A DNA stretch of 8,209 bases from CANLWN01 sp039815505 (GTDB lineage Bacteria; Bacteroidota; Bacteroidia; Flavobacteriales; Flavobacteriaceae), in the NCBI GenBank assembly GCA_039815505.1, contig JBCBZE010000144.1:1-8209 (forward strand), read 5' to 3'. Both the position numbers and the translations under genes were made by a program. Under the pieces are notes generated by a model. The model saw only the letters and a program-made list of their open reading frames with translations, was not told where the DNA came from and did not search any database. Numbering within the stretch: the first letter of the stretch is position 1; the number at the start of each line of letters is the position of its first letter. Positions 7,123 to 8,209 of this stretch are shown here, piece after piece.

Positions 7123-7161
7123 CTTGAAACAACCCATAATTTCAAGGCTGAAATTTTTTTT
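7123..7161 (+). terminator. Possible weak terminator downstream of the ene-reductase
   Basis: CTTGAAA (7123-7129) and TTTCAAG (7140-7146) form a 7-base-pair stem with a 10-base loop. A run of eight T begins seven bases after the stem (7154-7161). The stem is AT-rich and the gap to the T tract is longer than ideal, so this is only a candidate. Confidence 0.35.
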
Positions 7162-7321
7162 AGGCCAATCATTATGTTAGTTTTTCAAACTATAACTTAT
7201 CCAGTTAATGATAATGCCCGAAATTTTGTAACTGTTCATTGAGGTTTGTAGGATTGGAACGGTCTTACCTATTCCTTCAGTTATGGTTTCAATTTTTAGT
7301 TGGTTTTTGAAATTGAATCCA

Positions 7322-7591
7322 ATGAGAAAAAAAAAGATAAACTGGTTGCAGAAGGCTCGCGAAGGTTGGGACAATACTGGTAATACAAGGCCACCGTTCG
7401 CCATAGAACCAAAAGAAGGTCAACGTTCCGTTTGGGATTTTCCTCGCCCTCCCAGTATTGAAAAAGTGAGCAAATCAATAATGGTGAAATATCAAGGCAA
7501 AAGAAGTTTAGATTTCCACATGAAAAAAGAAAAGCTTGGTTCCCGTAGTCCGTTTAAAGGTTTCCAAGAAAGGACATATAAGACCACTTAA
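7322..7591 (+). pseudogene. Truncated DUF427-family gene
   Basis: From the ATG at 7322 the frame encodes 89 residues. Residues 1-60 resemble the N-terminal part of longer DUF427 proteins: a basic start, KAREGWDNTGNTRPPFAIEP, then the hallmark VWDFPRPP (37-44) and a first beta-strand region IMVKYQGK (53-60). In the family this is followed by an ADS...A...VLET..PP.YY block and about 100 more residues. Here the sequence after about 7501 (RSLDFHMKKEKLG onward) shows none of that in any frame, and the frame stops at 7591. The tail SPFKG faintly recalls the GPFKG near the family's C-terminus, which would fit an internal deletion, but this is weak. An upstream ATG at 7283 is in frame but adds 13 unrelated residues. 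DUF427 function is unknown. A short intact protein cannot be excluded. Confidence 0.6.
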
Positions 7592-7639
7592 AGATGCCAA
7601 GTTTATCTCCAAGATACAATTGGATGGAAGGAACCTATA

Positions 7640-7651
7640 AATGTATACATT
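7640..7651. repeat. 12-base perfect palindrome
   Basis: AATGTATACATT is self-complementary and lies between the DUF427 remnant and the end of the atoE gene, 11 bases beyond the atoE stop. It could be a regulator site or chance; it is not followed by a T tract on either strand. Confidence 0.3.
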
Positions 7652-7661
7652 ACAAACAAGC

Positions 7662-8209
7662 TTACAACGGCATCCAAAGTACCAGCAAAATTTCCACTAT
7701 ACAGAATACAACAAAGGGAATCACCAAATACCCCATAATATCCCTCGCCTGAATGTGGATTCCTTTGGCCATTACCGGTAAAATCAATAATAAATAAAAG
7801 GGCTGTAACAGATTGGTCAGCGCTTCACCATAGGCAATGGCCAAAGAGGCCCTTGCGGTCATGGCGGTCAATTCTTCAGGAGGTAAACCCGTACCAATGG
7901 TGTTCACCGCTTCTATAACACTTGGGCCTATGACGGCATATTCCCCTCCAGCGGAGGGAATGGCAAAATTGACCGTACCACCCAAAACATAGGCAAAAAA
8001 GGGATAGGTGTCCAAGGTAGCGATCGATGCGATCCATTTTCCCAATTCGGTGCCCAACCCCGTAAATATCATAATTCCCATAATACCGGCATAAAAAGGA
8101 AACTGAAATAAAATAGCGGATATATTACCGCTGGCCCGTTGCATGGATATGCCGTATCGCAAAGGTGTTTTGTGAAGGAATAAACCCAAAATAAGAAATA
8201 TGAAAATCA
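7662..8209 (-). CDS. atoE: Short-chain fatty acid transporter, AtoE family (C-terminal part)
   Basis: Partial gene: the frame is open to the window edge and the true start lies beyond it. About 181 C-terminal residues are visible, against roughly 440-470 for full-length family members. Several hydrophobic membrane segments are present. The family-typical stretches FQFPFYAGIMGIM, then FAYVLGGTVNFAIPSAGGEYAVIGPSV, then AYGEALTNLLQPFYLL and ARDIMGYLVIPFVV match the conserved C-terminal half of E. coli AtoE (TIGR00366), an inner-membrane carrier associated with uptake of short-chain fatty acids such as acetoacetate or butyrate. Substrate assignment rests on family knowledge only. A TTG at 8189 is internal, because clearly coding in-frame residues (IFIFLIL) continue upstream of it. 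The stop codon is at 7662-7664, convergent with the DUF427 remnant; no strong terminator is seen between them. Confidence 0.9.
   Translation of the reverse strand, partial: IFIFLILGLFLHKTPLRYGISMQRASGNISAILFQFPFYAGIMGIMIFTGLGTELGKWIASIATLDTYPFFAYVLGGTVNFAIPSAGGEYAVIGPSVIEAVNTIGTGLPPEELTAMTARASLAIAYGEALTNLLQPFYLLLILPVMAKGIHIQARDIMGYLVIPFVVFCIVEILLVLWMPL

Larger units (their letters stand above)
6985..7321. other. Gene-free region with scattered inverted repeats
   Basis: About 340 bases of AT-rich sequence with stops in all frames and no recognisable protein, tRNA or rRNA. It contains two inverted repeats described separately (7020-7079 and 7123-7146) and a run of eight T (7154-7161). It may be the 3' flank of the ene-reductase gene plus the upstream region of the decayed DUF427 gene. 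I see no transposase remnant or target-site duplication. Confidence 0.5.

Noticed and set aside
7177..7404. Minus-strand 75-residue open frame in the gap after the ene-reductase
   Set aside because: Its first part is the antisense of the DUF427-like frame and the rest resembles no known protein; it is explained as chance in AT-rich DNA.
7510..7640. Short plus-strand frame reading KVSKKGHIRPLKDAKFISKI, considered as a frameshifted continuation of the DUF427 gene
   Set aside because: It does not match the expected middle or end of DUF427 proteins and has a stop upstream at about the atg of 7519, so a simple frameshift does not restore the gene.
8100..8189. TTG at 8189 as the start of a short atoE
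   Set aside because: In-frame hydrophobic codons continue to the window edge and the family is much longer, so the gene is simply cut by the window.
1..8209. CRISPR array, tRNA or rRNA genes, complete insertion sequence, toxin-antitoxin or defence module
   Set aside because: No regularly spaced direct repeats, cloverleaf, rRNA-like segments, transposase motifs or paired small toxin/antitoxin frames were seen.

Overview
This window looks like chromosomal DNA from a member of the Flavobacteriaceae (phylum Bacteroidota). Four things point there: a CCC-motif-type small membrane protein, a RecQ whose regulatory C-terminus matches flavobacterial RecQ proteins, a Kdo/LPS-export/Tat gene cluster of the kind found in that family, and promoter-like sites with the Bacteroidota -7 pattern (TAnnTTTG) instead of strong Shine-Dalgarno sites. 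The genus cannot be assigned from the sequence alone.

Layout. At the left edge a small two-helix membrane protein gene (8-319, +) converges on recQ (392-2593, -). A compact bidirectional hairpin terminator (340-371) separates them. A divergent intergenic region follows. From it a rightward, tightly packed cluster runs: kpsF (arabinose-5-phosphate isomerase, probable TTG start at 2805), tatC (start overlaps the kpsF stop by one base), an AhpD-like carboxymuconolactone decarboxylase family gene (overlaps the tatC end by 17 bases), and lptB (64 bases further on, with a candidate promoter of its own). KpsF makes the sugar precursor of Kdo and LptB powers LPS export to the outer membrane, so two genes of the cluster serve outer-membrane assembly. 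TatC exports folded proteins, and the AhpD-like protein is a probable thiol redox enzyme.

The right-hand third is looser and looks more accessory. It holds an Old Yellow Enzyme-type flavin ene-reductase (5893-6984, +), a gene-free stretch of about 340 bases with several inverted repeats, a truncated DUF427-family gene that is probably a pseudogene (7322-7591, +), and the C-terminal part of an AtoE-type short-chain fatty acid transporter on the minus strand that runs off the right edge.

I see no CRISPR array, tRNA, rRNA, intact insertion sequence or phage module. I found no convincing new multi-gene system. The observations most worth a second look are the loss of the zinc-binding cysteines in RecQ, the kpsF start site and promoter placement, the broken DUF427 gene, and an AhpD-like redox protein fused by overlap to an envelope operon.
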